From Ascarosepion bandense (Eukaryota > Mollusca > Cephalopoda > Sepiida > Sepiidae): a stretch of DNA of 64,000 nucleotides. Location of the stretch: contig JBBBDQ010001451.1 of the NCBI GenBank assembly GCA_037127315.1, forward strand, positions 1,887,001 to 1,951,000. Direction: 5' to 3'. Both the position numbers and the translations under genes were made by a program. Position 1 is the stretch's first letter; each line of letters opens with the position of its first letter. Positions 10,331-20,389 of this stretch are shown one piece after another. The notes under the pieces were generated by a model. It was not told where the DNA came from, did no database searches, and saw only the letters and a program-made list of their open reading frames with translations.

Positions 10331-10370
10331 GATAGATAGATAAGCATAGTATGCTATAGGTAGATAGATA
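9940..10370. repeat. (GATA)n array with higher-order units
   Basis: About 430 bp of GATA repeats punctuated by GATATGAATAGAATAA, which recurs at least seven times, giving a higher-order pattern. The translations (poly-YLSI) are not genes. Confidence 0.95.
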
Positions 10371-10530
10371 GATCGAACCTTATTTATAAATGGAATTTTT
10401 GTCTGTGTGTGTGTGTGTGTGTATGTATGTGTGTGTCCGTTACCTATAGACTCCGAAACAGCTGAACCGATTTTCTTGAAAATTTACAAAGTTGTACTAT
10501 AAGCATTTGCGAGTGTTCTTAGCTAGGTTT

Positions 10531-10842
10531 TGTGTTTGTGGTACAGTGGTTATCGGCTCGGAACGAGAAACCATGTAGCCGAGTTCGATTTCCAGTTGAA
10601 TCCATTGTATTCACTTACGCGCAAATACCCTTGGGAAAGGTATTAATCCCTCTCTTCCTTCCAGTTATGGGTTAAATAGCATTACAGATTGGGTTCTATA
10701 GCCTTGGTCGGCAACCAGTCTACCGCAGAAAGCAATGGCAACGTACTGCGGGATAATCTTCTGCCCAGTCAGTCATGCCTCTTTCGAGAATTCATCGCCC
10801 AAGCGTGTATCGCGTATGGCACTTAACTGACTGACTGACCCT
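10531..10842 (+). mobile_element. SINE family B inserted in repeat H
   Basis: Runs from TTGTGGTACAGTGG to CTTAACTGACTGACTGA and splits the H element after TAGGTTTTGTGT. A few bases of H (CGAAGTATT in the 21.7 kb copy) are missing at the junction. Confidence 0.85.
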
Positions 10843-10993
10843 GGATAAATATCGAAAATCCATAATAGAAAAGATTGGGTTATAGAAGGAGTGGTCCGAG
10901 TTTAATCAAATTTGATACACTCATAGACAAAGACATAAGAAACGATATTCAAAAGTTTCAAGGTTGCAGTTCTTACAATAGTGCAGAAAATCG

Positions 10994-10996
<3 letters not shown>

Positions 10997-11038
<42 letters not shown>
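10997..11038. repeat. (TA)n inside repeat H
   Basis: At the same internal position as the short (TA)n of the other H copies, so it is an expanded ancestral TA tract. Confidence 0.9.
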
Positions 11039-11042
<4 letters not shown>

Positions 11043-11256
11043 CAATATGTTTGTGTGTGTGTCTGTTTATTTTATTTTTTTTTTATAAGCGTTTCACCCC
11101 GAGCAAGGCATGTCACTGCCACTACTGTGCAGGGGGCTACGTAGAGTGGAGAAAGGCTGATTGAATATAGGAAATGACAGAGGGTGGGTGATAGGCGGGT
11201 AAGGATACCGAGAATGAGGGTTGGGTAGATAAGAGTGTTGTGAGAATAGTTGGGAG

Positions 11257-13500
11257 TTAGTGTGATAGGAGGTGTCTATTGACCCTACATTTAAACACCT
11301 GGAGATTGTAACTGTCGGGAAAGCAGACTTGTGGAAGGGAGTTCCACAGGCGGGAAGCACGAGAAAAGAAGCTGTTGGAGTAGAATTTACGGTTACATCT
11401 TATTTGTTTAACTGCAAAAGGGTGGGACCTAGTTGCCAATCTAGTATCTCGTGTAAATTCGTGCTTAGGCGGTACCAGTGATCTAATCTCATCGGAGCAG
11501 AAGCCATGAAAGTACTTGTAGAAGAGGCACAGGGAAACCACATCACGCCGGTGTGAGAGCGGCTGCAGCCGGTCTGCCAAGTCAGTATCAACCACGTTAC
11601 AGATCCTCCTTTGTATTTTGTCAAGAAGCCCAAGGAGAGCAGCAGGGGCACCCGACCAGATATGGCAGCAATATTCAATACACGGGCGGATGGTAGATTT
11701 GTATATGTGCAGAATAGATTCAGGTGGGAAAAATTTCCGGGCCCCGCACAGGGAGCCCACTTTCATAGCAGCAGATTTGGCAATGGATTCAATATAGTCA
11801 TTCCATTTGAGGTCCGCCGAGAGTGTAAGGCCAAGGAGGCGTAGTATTTTACTCTCTGGGAGGCTAGCCTGTCCCATGCTAATGGGAGGTAGATGCGATT
11901 GTCTATGGTGATTAGTTGATAACAGCTTTGTTTTGGAGGCATTGAAATTTACCAACCATTTCCTACCCCAGGTCACTACGGATTGGAGGTCCCTTTCAAG
12001 TACGGCAGCGAGGTTCACTTTGTCGTCCAGACCTGGTTTCTGATCGATGCGGGAGTAGATTGTTGTGTCGTCGGCATACATGCCAACTTGGGATCTAATG
12101 GTGTCGGGGAGATCATTAATGTAGATCAGAAAGAGCGTGGGACCTAGGATAGAACCTTGAGGGACGCCCGCGTTCGTCTGGTAGTTTTGGGAAGCATGCC
12201 CATTTAATACCACCTTCAAAGTGCGGTTAGAGAGGAAAGACTGGATGAGGTCAAACAGATGTCCAGTTATCCCATAGCTCCGCAGTTTGCACAAGAGGCC
12301 AGCATGCCAGACCCTGTCGAATGCTTTGGAGATATCCAAGGCAACGGTTCGAGCTTCACCATTCTTGTCGAGTGCCTGGTATATGTACTCGGTATTGGTC
12401 GTTAGCATATCAACAGTAGACCTGGTGAAGCGAAACCCATACTGTTTGTCATAGAGAAGCCCGTTGGCCATAAGATGCTGAATCACCTCGGCGTTGATAA
12501 TGGCTTCGAAAACTTTGCCAAAGATTGGAAGGAGACTAATAGGACGGTAATTGGCGGGGTCTGAGGGTTCGCCAGAATTTTTAAATATAGGTACTACGCA
12601 GGAGGACTTCCAACAGGCAGGAAAGCAGGAAGCAGATAGGCAGAGGTTATAGAGTTTAGAGAGGACAGAGGAGAGTTCTGGGGCACATTTCTTCATTACT
12701 ATGACTGGGATTCCGTCAGCGCCGCTAGCTTTGTGTGGGTCAAGTTCCGCAATTATCTTGGCGACCAGCGAGGGTGTAATGTGGACGTTATTTAGTTGAG
12801 CCTTAGTTCTGGGTGGGAAGTCTGGTGTAGGTATTCCTAACGAGTCCAGTGTCGAATTGGTTGAGAATCTACGGGCAAAGCATTCAGCCTTGTCGGCTGG
12901 GGAGGTGAGAACTTCAAATTCATTGATTAGTGGGGGTATTGAAGTCTTGTTCCTGCTGAGCACGCTTTTGCAGAGACGCCAGTAATATTTGGAGCCAAAC
13001 TTAGAGGATGCTATGCGTTGCCTAATTCTGGTAGCAAACGCCCTCTTGGCTTCGTTCAGTACTTTTTTACACTTGTTCCGTGCTGAGGTGAAAAGACGCT
13101 TGTTTTGGTTCGACGAGCAGCTTCGATAGAGCCGGAAGAAATGGTTCCGGTGGGCAATAGCGGCCGAGCAAGCGGGTGAGAACCAGGGGGACGAATTTGG
13201 TTTTAGTTGGAATTTTCTGGCAGGGATAAAAGCATCGATGCCAGCCTTAACCCAAGAGGAGACTTCGGAGGCACAGTCTTCGACAGGAAGATCAAAGACG
13301 TTGTTCCAGGGGACGTCGCAGAGGAAGTCCCTGAACGAGTCCCAGTCGGCTCTTTGGTAGCAGTATGATATTCTGCTGGTCTGGTTTTCTTGGGTAGAGT
13401 TAGTGCGGATTGATATGTTTACGGAGACTACGGCGTGGTCAGAGTTTCCGAGGGGGCAGAGTTGCCTGGTAGTGCAGGATCTGGGATGGAGGTAAAACAA
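11257..13500 (-). pseudogene. LINE reverse transcriptase (CR1/L2-like), one frameshift from intact
   Basis: The 747-residue frame starts inside the endonuclease: GNSDH at residues 18-22 is the last catalytic motif of the APE domain. RT motifs follow in order: PHKASGADGIP (about 255-265), NYRPISLLPIFGKVFEAI (about 317-334), ALDISKAFDRVWH (387-399, catalytic Asp), NAGVPQGSILGPTLFLIYINDLP (about 443-465) and MYADDTTIY (474-482, catalytic YADD). The C terminus (FYKYFHGFCSDEIRSLVPPK) is the most widely copied part in this window. All catalytic residues are present. The Met at 13500 is not the natural start: the true frame enters from the endonuclease after a single-base shift in a C-run near 13455-13465. 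Confidence 0.85.
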
Positions 13501-14144
13501 AGGTCGAGTAAAGAGTCCCTTCCGTTAGGGTTTTTAGACAAACGCGTGGGGAAGTCCACCACTTGCGTTAGAGCTTGGGTTATTGAAAAGTGCATGGTGC
13601 GGATCCCAGCAAGGTCGGTGTCTGAGTTTTCAAGCCTCTTTGTGTGGTGGGTGTTAAAATCGCCAAACACAAATATATGGGCAGATGGGTGAGAAGAAAT
13701 GGCCCTGTCGATGTTAGTAGAGATGCAATCAAGTACCGTACAGTCAGAAGAGGAGGGGGAGCGGTAGTGGAAGAAGAGATAGCTAACCGAGCTTAGAAGT
13801 GAGAGACGGAAGCACATGAAGGAATGATCAAGGGATTCAAGAGATGTCACCCTGGCTAGGGGGAGATGTTGGCTGACATATACACCAAGCCCATGCATAT
13901 GGACAATGGAGTCCTTCCTGAAGAGAGGAAGGTAACCAGGAACGAACAGCTCTGAAGAGGGGATAGAAGGTTCAAGGTTAGTCTCACATATAGCTAAGAT
14001 ATCGGGTGAGTTAGTTAGAAGGAAAGACTCTACACTATTAAAGTTACTGCGAATACCTCGTATATTTGTGAAGGTAACGCAGATAGGTTTGGGCGTTTTA
14101 CGACTAGCTGGTTTAGGATTGCTATTTTGTTTGTTTAATTTCAT
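13428..14144 (-). pseudogene. LINE APE-type endonuclease domain
   Basis: The 238-residue frame begins MKLNKQN and reads SNFNSVESFL, LAICETNLEP (catalytic Glu), FVPGYLPLFRKD, VFGDFNTHHT (catalytic Asp and Asn) and LLDLCFTSIPDPALPGNSAP. The final SDH motif is one frame away in the RT frame, so the two were one polyprotein. The start at 14144 is the first Met after stops and is plausible as the ORF2 start. Confidence 0.85.
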
Positions 14145-14606
14145 GCTGGTTATAGTTGTGGATAGAGAGAGGTCTAGAGTAGGGTCAGATGGTCGTTAAT
14201 TGCAGCAGGTGAAGGATGGTGAATGGCGCCGCCTGCAGCATAATGTGGCCTCGGGGTTGCCCATCGGAAATTCATGCAGGGACGCCCGTCCATGCGCGAA
14301 ATGGCACTACAGTAACCCCGATATTATTCAACTGTTGATCAGAGCAGCCTCTCGAGACGCTACGCAAGAGTTCGGGCTCCTAACTACCAGTCGGAAGCAG
14401 CAACCAGGAAACTGCCAACCCGGTACCCTCAGAATGAAGAGACATTGCCACCATACTAACCAACTGCAAAAAGCTTCCAGCCGAACCGACATAAAGACCG
14501 AAAAAGAGAGAGATGAACCGGGAACCCCTTCCTAAACAAGAAACAAGGCGATCACCTCTACTCCTGTCCAAAAGAAGGGGGTGGAGTGTGAGACCGGGCA
14601 ATAAAA
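14145..14606 (-). other. Probable 5' UTR of the LINE
   Basis: More GC-rich than the surroundings, without a supported frame, and adjoining the endonuclease start. The 5' boundary is placed near 14606, where the composition changes abruptly to A-rich. Confidence 0.45.
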
Positions 14607-15054
14607 GGTACTATCTACTCCAATTAAAAAAAAAAGAATAAATGTGTGACTGAAGTTAACTAAGTTTTAACTTAGTATAAGTCAAACCTAAATTTGATAA
14701 TTAAGAACAATTTACACAAAAATTAGGCAGAAAAGATAAGAACCGAAAAAAAATAAAATAAAAAATTCAAATAAAAATAAATAAATAAATAATTCAAAAA
14801 ATAAGATCACACTGGCTAAACTCACAAAGTTGCAGACTGGCTGACAGAAAAAAGTTAAGAAAATTTCAAAAATTATCTTCATTTTGTTTCTTCTATACAG
14901 TTCTGGAAAGTTTAAGTTACCTTAAGTAAGCAGTAACAGACAGTAGTGTGATGGGGGGGGGGTCACCTCAAAGCCATGTGTCCAGTTAGCAAGGGAGAGA
15001 GAGAGAACAATCAAATAAAAAAAAATAAAAAAAAAAACATGGCCGGTCTTAGAA
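14607..15054. other. No gene seen (A-rich)
   Basis: A-rich sequence with (AAAT)n-like runs and a G9 run at about 14952. It separates the LINE from the last part of the interrupted H element. Loosely similar in composition to 2100-2690. Confidence 0.4.
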
Positions 15055-15427
15055 TTCTTACATATAACCTGTCTGTATGTCAGTATTTTTTATCAGGCTC
15101 TTTTCTTTTAGTTTTTGCTTCGGGTTCAGCTCTAAGTAGGTATAATTGTAGTTCTTAGTCTCAGCCATGATACCATTTACTCAGAGGACTTCAAAATTAG
15201 CCTTCAAAATTCAGTTTACGACGAAAAAAACGTATTTGATATCGATAACAGGAAATCAAAATTGACTTAATCCATCCATTTTTCTTTCGTCAACGGTTTC
15301 GCTTTAACTGGAAACAACTATTGCTTTTTAGTCTTTCATGCCAACGTCCAAAGAGTCTGAGCTACAAGACCATTGATTAGTTTTAAAGCTTTCATTACAC
15401 CCGAGAAAAGCCGGGTTATACTGCTAG

Positions 15428-15428
<1 letters not shown>

Positions 15429-15511
<83 letters not shown>

Positions 15512-15512
15512 A
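15429..15512. repeat. (TA)n then (GATA)n microsatellite
   Basis: Lies immediately after the CTAGTA end of repeat H. Confidence 0.95.
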
Positions 15513-16271
15513 AATCTGAGATACGAAAAGACTGTCATATATAAATGCAAAATGTCTTAGATGGATAGATAATGAACAAACATAGATAAATATTTAGTAA
15601 CAGAGAAAAGAGACAGATGAACAAAATCAAATCGATATACAGAAGCCAAAAATACGGCCATAGACAGATAGATAATGAATAAACTTACTTAAATACTTTC
15701 CATATATACCTTCCAGAAATAGCTTGTACACAATGGTATGATTTTACCGAGATGAAGATACCATTATGTGAGAGGTATATCTTAGGGATATATATGGGAG
15801 ATATTACTATCTTACCCTGTAGAAAAAAAGAAAGAAAGAAAGAAATTCAATAAAATTGTACAGATATAAATTGCTAAGTAGATAGAGAAATGAACAGATA
15901 GACTTAGCGACAGAATGACCGGATTTTCATGATGCCGTTTTGTCATTATTTACCAGGTTATTTATTTAATCGGCGTAGTTTACGCAGTTCGGGCTTTGAA
16001 TGTCTTGCTATGAGCTTTTATTTTATCCAATCAGATGATGACTTGCATAAAAATCTGTCTGAAAATTGTTTTTTCTTTTATCCAATATCCGTTTATTCTG
16101 GTCATGTTCATCATCCTCTATAGGTAAATGATTCATTTTTTCATTAACCCAAAGCAGATGTTAATCCATGTGTCTACTTCCTGTTCATAACGACGTAGTA
16201 GTTTTGTGGGCCCATGGCTATTTCGTACCTTATTTCAGATCTAAAAGTATATATGTTGATATTTATGTATA
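15513..16271. other. No gene seen
   Basis: AT-rich, with scattered GATA-like degenerate repeats to about 15910, then unique sequence. Confidence 0.5.
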
Positions 16272-16495
16272 TATAGTCATCCGCAGGCAGATCTGTTTCG
16301 CTGAATCACAGCTCATCAGTACGGTTAGACATCCGATTGCTTTTAACCCAGGATTGAAACCCGACCAAATTGGCGTCAGTCGGCGATTCGGCCTCTGAGC
16401 TATGGGCGCTCGGTAGAAGGAGGCAGAATTTTTGCGTATGATGTATCATACGCCTGTAGCCAGAGTGCTCTAATTCATTACTGAATGAGCGATGC

Positions 16496-16497
<2 letters not shown>
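16272..16497 (-). mobile_element. Ribozyme-SINE family A, minus-strand copy
   Basis: Reading the minus strand: CATCGCTCATTCAGTAATGA, GAGCGCCCATAGCTCAGAGG (A box), GCCGACTGACGCC, B-box-like GGGTTTCAATCC, then the hammerhead domain. The upstream end adjoins (TA)n. Confidence 0.85.
16276..16330 (-). ncRNA. Hammerhead ribozyme motif (family A), U16.1 changed
   Basis: Core CTGATGA (16313-16319), stem II GCTG/CAGC, GAAA, and stem I CCGTA/TGCGG are all present. The cleavage triplet reads GCC in place of GTC, the same change as in the 51.7 kb copy, so cleavage should be lost. Confidence 0.7.
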
Positions 16498-16537
<40 letters not shown>

Positions 16538-16541
<4 letters not shown>

Positions 16542-16669
16542 GAAGAGTGTGGACGTCATTGTGATATAACCCGAGGAACCTTTCGGCCAACACTTGTCAA
16601 GGGTCACGTTGGCAAAGTTTATGAATAGGTAAGAAAGAGGACACAACAGAATGGAAAATTGGAAAATTT
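16538..16669 (+). repeat. Left arm of 132-bp inverted repeat (pLTR-like)
   Basis: Begins ATCTGAAGAGTGTGG and ends with GAATGGAAAATTGGAAAA. It is the exact reverse complement of 17325-17456 by eye. Confidence 0.85.
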
Positions 16670-16804
16670 TTTTTTTTTTTGCACTACTGGGAGCTGATGG
16701 AATTACGCTTAAAAATAAGTTTTATTGAGGAAATTTAAAACGTAAGGGGGGTGTAAACATATGAATTCCACAGAGTGAAAATAAAAAAAGAAAAAAGGTT
16801 ACAC

Positions 16805-17335
16805 TCATAGACTCACCAGTAGTTGCAAAGAGCGTAAGAATTGCTCTTTCTGCCTGCACAGGCTCGGCTGTTGGATTTTAAGACAAATGGCCTCCAATAT
16901 ACGCAGATGATGTAACGAACGAGCACTGTGCAGGACAGAAAACCAACTGTCCTCATAAGAAGAGGCACAAGCCGGATTGTCCAACAGGTGTTGGCCGATT
17001 GCTGAATCCAGCACGGCCTGAGTCGTTCTTATATTACTATTGGAATTACCCAAACGTAAATTCGCGGGGACATGCTGCGCTACCCGTGTCTCCAATCTCA
17101 GATTGGTTCGTCCTATGTATGCTGCATCGCAACAGCATTTGAATTTGTATACAACAGAATTTTTACGAAAATAGGACAACCGATCCTTAACAAAAGATGG
17201 AAAAACGGGCCTTGTTTTATAAACAACGCGCAATTTTACTGAATAATACCCCGACGAAATATTAGCCGAAACTTTATTATTAACAGCAAGACACTGTCTA
17301 CCAAGCCAAGGTAATTTTAGATATAAATTTTCCAA
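16805..17335 (-). CDS. Penelope-like element GIY-YIG endonuclease (5'-truncated polyprotein)
   Basis: The open 176-residue frame has no internal stop. It starts in the connector after the reverse transcriptase (KLPWLGRQ, KLRVVYKTRPVF) and enters a GIY-YIG nuclease: SVVYKFKC at 60-67 (the GIY-like strand), CCDAAYIGRT at 68-77 (YIG at 73-75), LRLETRVAQHVP at 79-90 (conserved Arg and His), and RILEAICLK at 145-153 (catalytic Glu148). The Cys-rich KFKCCC segment is typical of Penelope linkers. The RT itself is absent, so this copy cannot move alone. Whether it is transcribed is unknown. Confidence 0.8.
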   Translation of the reverse strand: MENLYLKLPWLGRQCLAVNNKVSANISSGYYSVKLRVVYKTRPVFPSFVKDRLSYFRKNSVVYKFKCCCDAAYIGRTNLRLETRVAQHVPANLRLGNSNSNIRTTQAVLDSAIGQHLLDNPACASSYEDSWFSVLHSARSLHHLRILEAICLKIQQPSLCRQKEQFLRSLQLLVSL

Positions 17336-17456
17336 TTTTCCATTCTGTTGTGTCCTCTTTCTTACCTATTCATAAACTTTGCCAACGTGACCCTTGACAA
17401 GTGTTGGCCGAAAGGTTCCTCGGGTTATATCACAATGACGTCCACACTCTTCAGAT
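17325..17456 (-). repeat. Right arm of 132-bp inverted repeat (pLTR-like)
   Basis: Partner of 16538-16669. The Met of the endonuclease frame falls inside this arm. Confidence 0.85.
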
Positions 17457-17487
17457 CTATTAGTAATTTCTGTGGGTACAATTCCCT

Positions 17488-17526
<39 letters not shown>

Positions 17527-17559
17527 GCGCAAAATTATAGGATAAAATTAATTGAATTC

Positions 17560-17870
17560 AAACTAATATACATCACTTTTCAAATAATGAAACACGTTTT
17601 ACAAATATAAAATTATGTTATTGATAATCATAAAGGCTGTAGCCTGCGAGCTATATAAAATGTATATACACCTTCATTTTATAAAGAAGATAACACTGCT
17701 TAACACTCTTCTTTTATTTGTTGTGACTGTGAACCTTGCAGATTGGGAAAAAAGTTGTTGCGTTTTCGTAGGTGCCCTGTAATAGAGGATGTGAACTTTG
17801 AGCTACTCGTACCGAAAAAAAATCAGGAAAAATAAATTAATCTGTAAAAGATATGACAGAGCAAAATGAA
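17560..17870. other. No gene seen
   Basis: AT-rich sequence after a (TA)n; nothing recognised. Confidence 0.5.
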
Positions 17871-17873
17871 ATA

Positions 17874-18233
17874 TTTTCTGAAGGAAAGTAGATATTTACC
17901 CTACTCACCCAACGGAGCGAGATGTGACAAAAAGTGGGTTGCCCGACCGCGTACAGACGGGCGAAGGAACAAAAATTCCCCAGTCCCCTCAACTGTCGGT
18001 TGAGCTGGCCCTGGTGACGAGCACTAGGTCCACCCCTCTGCCGCAATGGGGTGGCGCGGCCGCAGGACACTGTTTCTTGGGACCGGATATCTGCACAGTG
18101 TTATTATTCTCAGAGGCAAACCTTGCCATTGCGGACAGAGCTACAACTGAGCCGCACTCTGTCCTCGGAGAGAGAGATGAAATTGAGAGATGATTAAGGT
18201 GCCATGTAAATTTTCTGAAAGAAAGTCTAAATA
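17874..18233. other. GC-rich island of unknown origin
   Basis: About 300 bp (17898-18190) is far more GC- and CpG-rich than its surroundings and includes a GCGGCCGC site near 18056. It is bracketed by imperfect 23-25-bp direct repeats of the form TTTTCTGAA(G/A)GAAAGT at 17874-17897 and 18209-18233. Frames are open on both strands but resemble nothing I know. Confidence 0.4.
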
Positions 18234-19539
18234 TTATGGAAAATTGATCAGCACAAATTTCTGATCAAATATAATTGAACCAATGCGGCGGGAAGTGAGA
18301 AAACATGCATTATAAAAAAATCAAGTAATCATATAAAAAGCTTTTGTAGTATATTACGCCGCTGGATTTGAACAAAAAATATAAATTTGTATTTTTATTC
18401 TTTCTCAGTGATGCTTGTGCAGAGCAGGAGGGCAGCAGGAAAGTGATCGCTCATACGAAGGGGCCGTCATGAGTCGGAAGCCAGCAAGGATTTCGTTATC
18501 TTCATTCAAAAATTCTAGACTTTATTTAATCTTAAAACTATCAGGCATTTTTGCTTTTCGGGTTGTCACTTTGTTGATGCTGTCTATGGTCAGATGTATC
18601 TGTCAATCTCACCTCAAGTCGGTTTTGGTAATGTATTTCTGTTGTTGCTCTTTGTTTTTTATAATCTCCCACTGAATATATCTGTCTACTATCCTTGTTC
18701 TTTGTTTACTTTACCTACGGCCGGATGTACCTGTCAATTACCTTCTCCGTTCAAGGTAATATATTACACTTTGTCGTTACTGCCTAGGACAGTTGGAATT
18801 ATTACCAGTAAGAAAACCTTGCCCCTATTCAATTCAGTACTACAGTCGACACCTTTCTAGCGCGCTCAAAGATGGAATGATCTGTGGAACGAAATAGCTA
18901 TATAAACAAAGATTATTCGCAGTTAGGTATTAGGACTGTCATTGACAGTCTAAAGACATCGACTGCGTGCGTCAGTCGTTGACGTTGCCTGGTTCTCTGA
19001 CTTCTGGCGGAGAGGAACCTAGACGAGGCTCCGCCAAAGGTAGTGTCTTGTCTGGGGAAAAGAAGACAAGAATATTAGTCAAAGATACGGGCTAGGGTTA
19101 AGTTAATTGGTCTTGTGTCGCTTCTACCTCAGATTTTTGCCTACGTGAGGAGGTCGTAAATAATTCGGAGTGTCATTGACTCTACAACTCTAACAACTTA
19201 AACCTCTCCTCTCTTCTACTTATTGTTGGTCTGTCTTATCGGTGTTTGTCTTGTTTGGACTTAATATCAGTTAGCACGGATATTATGCTGTAGATACTTA
19301 AGCACACATCATCTGATATCATATTGCCACCTCAACAAATATAAAACCTGAAAGGTTGCATTTTCGCTGCTGGACAGTTTATTTGTTGTTGTGAGGATTC
19401 TCGTTGCATATATTTCTAATTGTTTGATCAATTTTAAACACTGGAAATCTTTTAAGATATGGGAAAGCTTTCGAATATTGTAATTTAAAATAAAAAATCA
19501 TCCGAATTTTGGAATTATTTCTTTTGTTTCATAAGCTGC
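18234..19539. other. No gene identified
   Basis: Mixed-composition sequence. 18575-18760 holds two loosely similar blocks around GGTCAGATGTATCTGTCAAT and CCGGATGTACCTGTCAAT. 18920-19320 is pyrimidine-rich with small inverted repeats (TGGCGGAG/CTCCGCCA). It could be LTR or UTR sequence of an unrecognised element. Confidence 0.35.
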
Positions 19540-20245
19540 TATGAAAGTCGGTTCTCTGTGTAGGGCCCGGAAGTTTTTTTCCGTCTAAATCTATCCTGCA
19601 CATATATAAATCTACCATCCGCCCGTGCATTGAATACTGCTGCCATATCTGGTCGGGTGATCCTGCTATTCTCCTCGGGCTTCTCGATTAGGTTCAGAGG
19701 AGGGTCTGTAATGTGATAGATACCGACTTGGCAGACCGCCTGCAGTCTCTCTCCCACCGGCGCGACGTGGCTTCCCTGTGTCTCTTCTATAAATACTTTC
19801 ACGGCTTCTGTTCCGATGAACTTAGATCACTGATGCCCCCTAAATACGAATTTGCACGAGATACTAGATTAGCAAGTAGATCCCACTCTTTTACAGTGAA
19901 ACCGATAAAATGCAACCGCAACTTCTACTCCAACAGTTTCTTTCCTCGCACTTCCCGACTGTGGAATTCCCTTCCACACGATTGCTTCCCTGACGGCTAC
20001 AATCTCCAGGAGTTTAAATGTAAGGTCAATAGACACCTCCTAACACACTAACCTGCTCCCATTTTATCAAACACTCTTCCCATCCTGCCCAACCCTCATC
20101 CTCGCTATCCTTACTGATCTGTCACCTTCCTCCTGACATTCCCTATGTCTAACCACTCCTTCTCTTTACCTTCCCCTATGTAGCCCCATGCGCAATAGTG
20201 GCAGTGGAATGCCTTGCTTGGGGTGAGATGATTAAAAAAAAAGTT
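19540..20245 (+). pseudogene. CR1/L2-type LINE, 3' fragment
   Basis: Matches the C terminus of the 11.3 kb reverse transcriptase: KVGSLC, STIRPCIEYCCHIWSG, LLGLLD (then a stop), IDTDLADRLQSLSHRRDV, FYKYFHGFCSDELRSL, ending ...KVNRHLLTH at 20051. It then continues through the 3' UTR to TGCCTTGCTTGGGGTGA and an A-run at 20229-20240. It is 5'-truncated with a frameshift near 19580 and a stop near 19690. Confidence 0.9.
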
Positions 20246-20389
20246 AAAAGGTTATTTCTATTTTGTTTAGAAGACTTAGTAATTGTTTTTTTTTTAATAA
20301 TTTTCAGTGGATAATTCGTATTAAGAATATAAGTAAATCAAGTGAATAGTTTTCTTATTTGCTTTTTGTAACCCTTCTTTTGTGAACAG

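Larger units (their letters stand above)
11080..14606 (-). mobile_element. CR1/L2-type LINE, nearly full length
   Basis: About 3.5 kb on the minus strand: a 5' region (14145-14606), an APE endonuclease (13428-14144), a reverse transcriptase (11257-13500) and a short 3' UTR that ends TGCCTTGCTCGGGGTGA followed by an A-rich tail at 11080-11100. The same 3' end, with the tail TTGCTTGGGGTGA-type motif, marks at least eight truncated copies (19.5, 25.5, 29.8, 37.2, 48.2, 48.5, 52.8 and 58.1 kb). The only obvious lesion is one frameshift between the two enzymes, so this is the youngest copy seen. Clade (CR1, L2 or Rex1 group) is inferred from motif wording. Confidence 0.9.
10376..15432 (+). mobile_element. 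Repeat family H (Helitron-like, non-autonomous), split by a SINE and a LINE
   Basis: Pieces of one H copy lie at 10376-10530, 10843-11070 and about 15055-15432; the order matches the uninterrupted copy at 21567-22297. Landmarks are TTATTTATAAATGGAA, a (GT)n stretch, GCTGAACCGATTTTCTTGAA, TTAGCTAGGTTTTGTGT, a (TA)n, and the end TTTCATTACACCCGAG...CCGGGTTATACTGCTAGTA. A CCCG/CGGG stem near this end and the absence of coding capacity suggest a Helitron/Helentron-like element, but the superfamily is not proven. Confidence 0.6.
16538..17456 (-). mobile_element. Penelope-like element fragment between identical inverted repeats
   Basis: A 132-bp segment at 16538-16669 is repeated in inverted orientation at 17325-17456 with no mismatch that I can see. 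The 655 bp between them encode a GIY-YIG endonuclease frame on the minus strand. Penelope-like elements carry terminal 'pLTR' repeats that can lie in direct or inverted orientation and are often 5'-truncated, which fits. Identity of the repeats indicates a recent origin. (TA)n flanks the left end. Confidence 0.8.

Noticed and set aside
9925..10347. 140-codon frame rich in YLSI
   Set aside because: Pure translation of the (GATA)n array.
17837..18193. Coding exon in the GC-rich island
   Set aside because: Open on both strands because of composition; no recognisable residues or splice context, so left as unknown.
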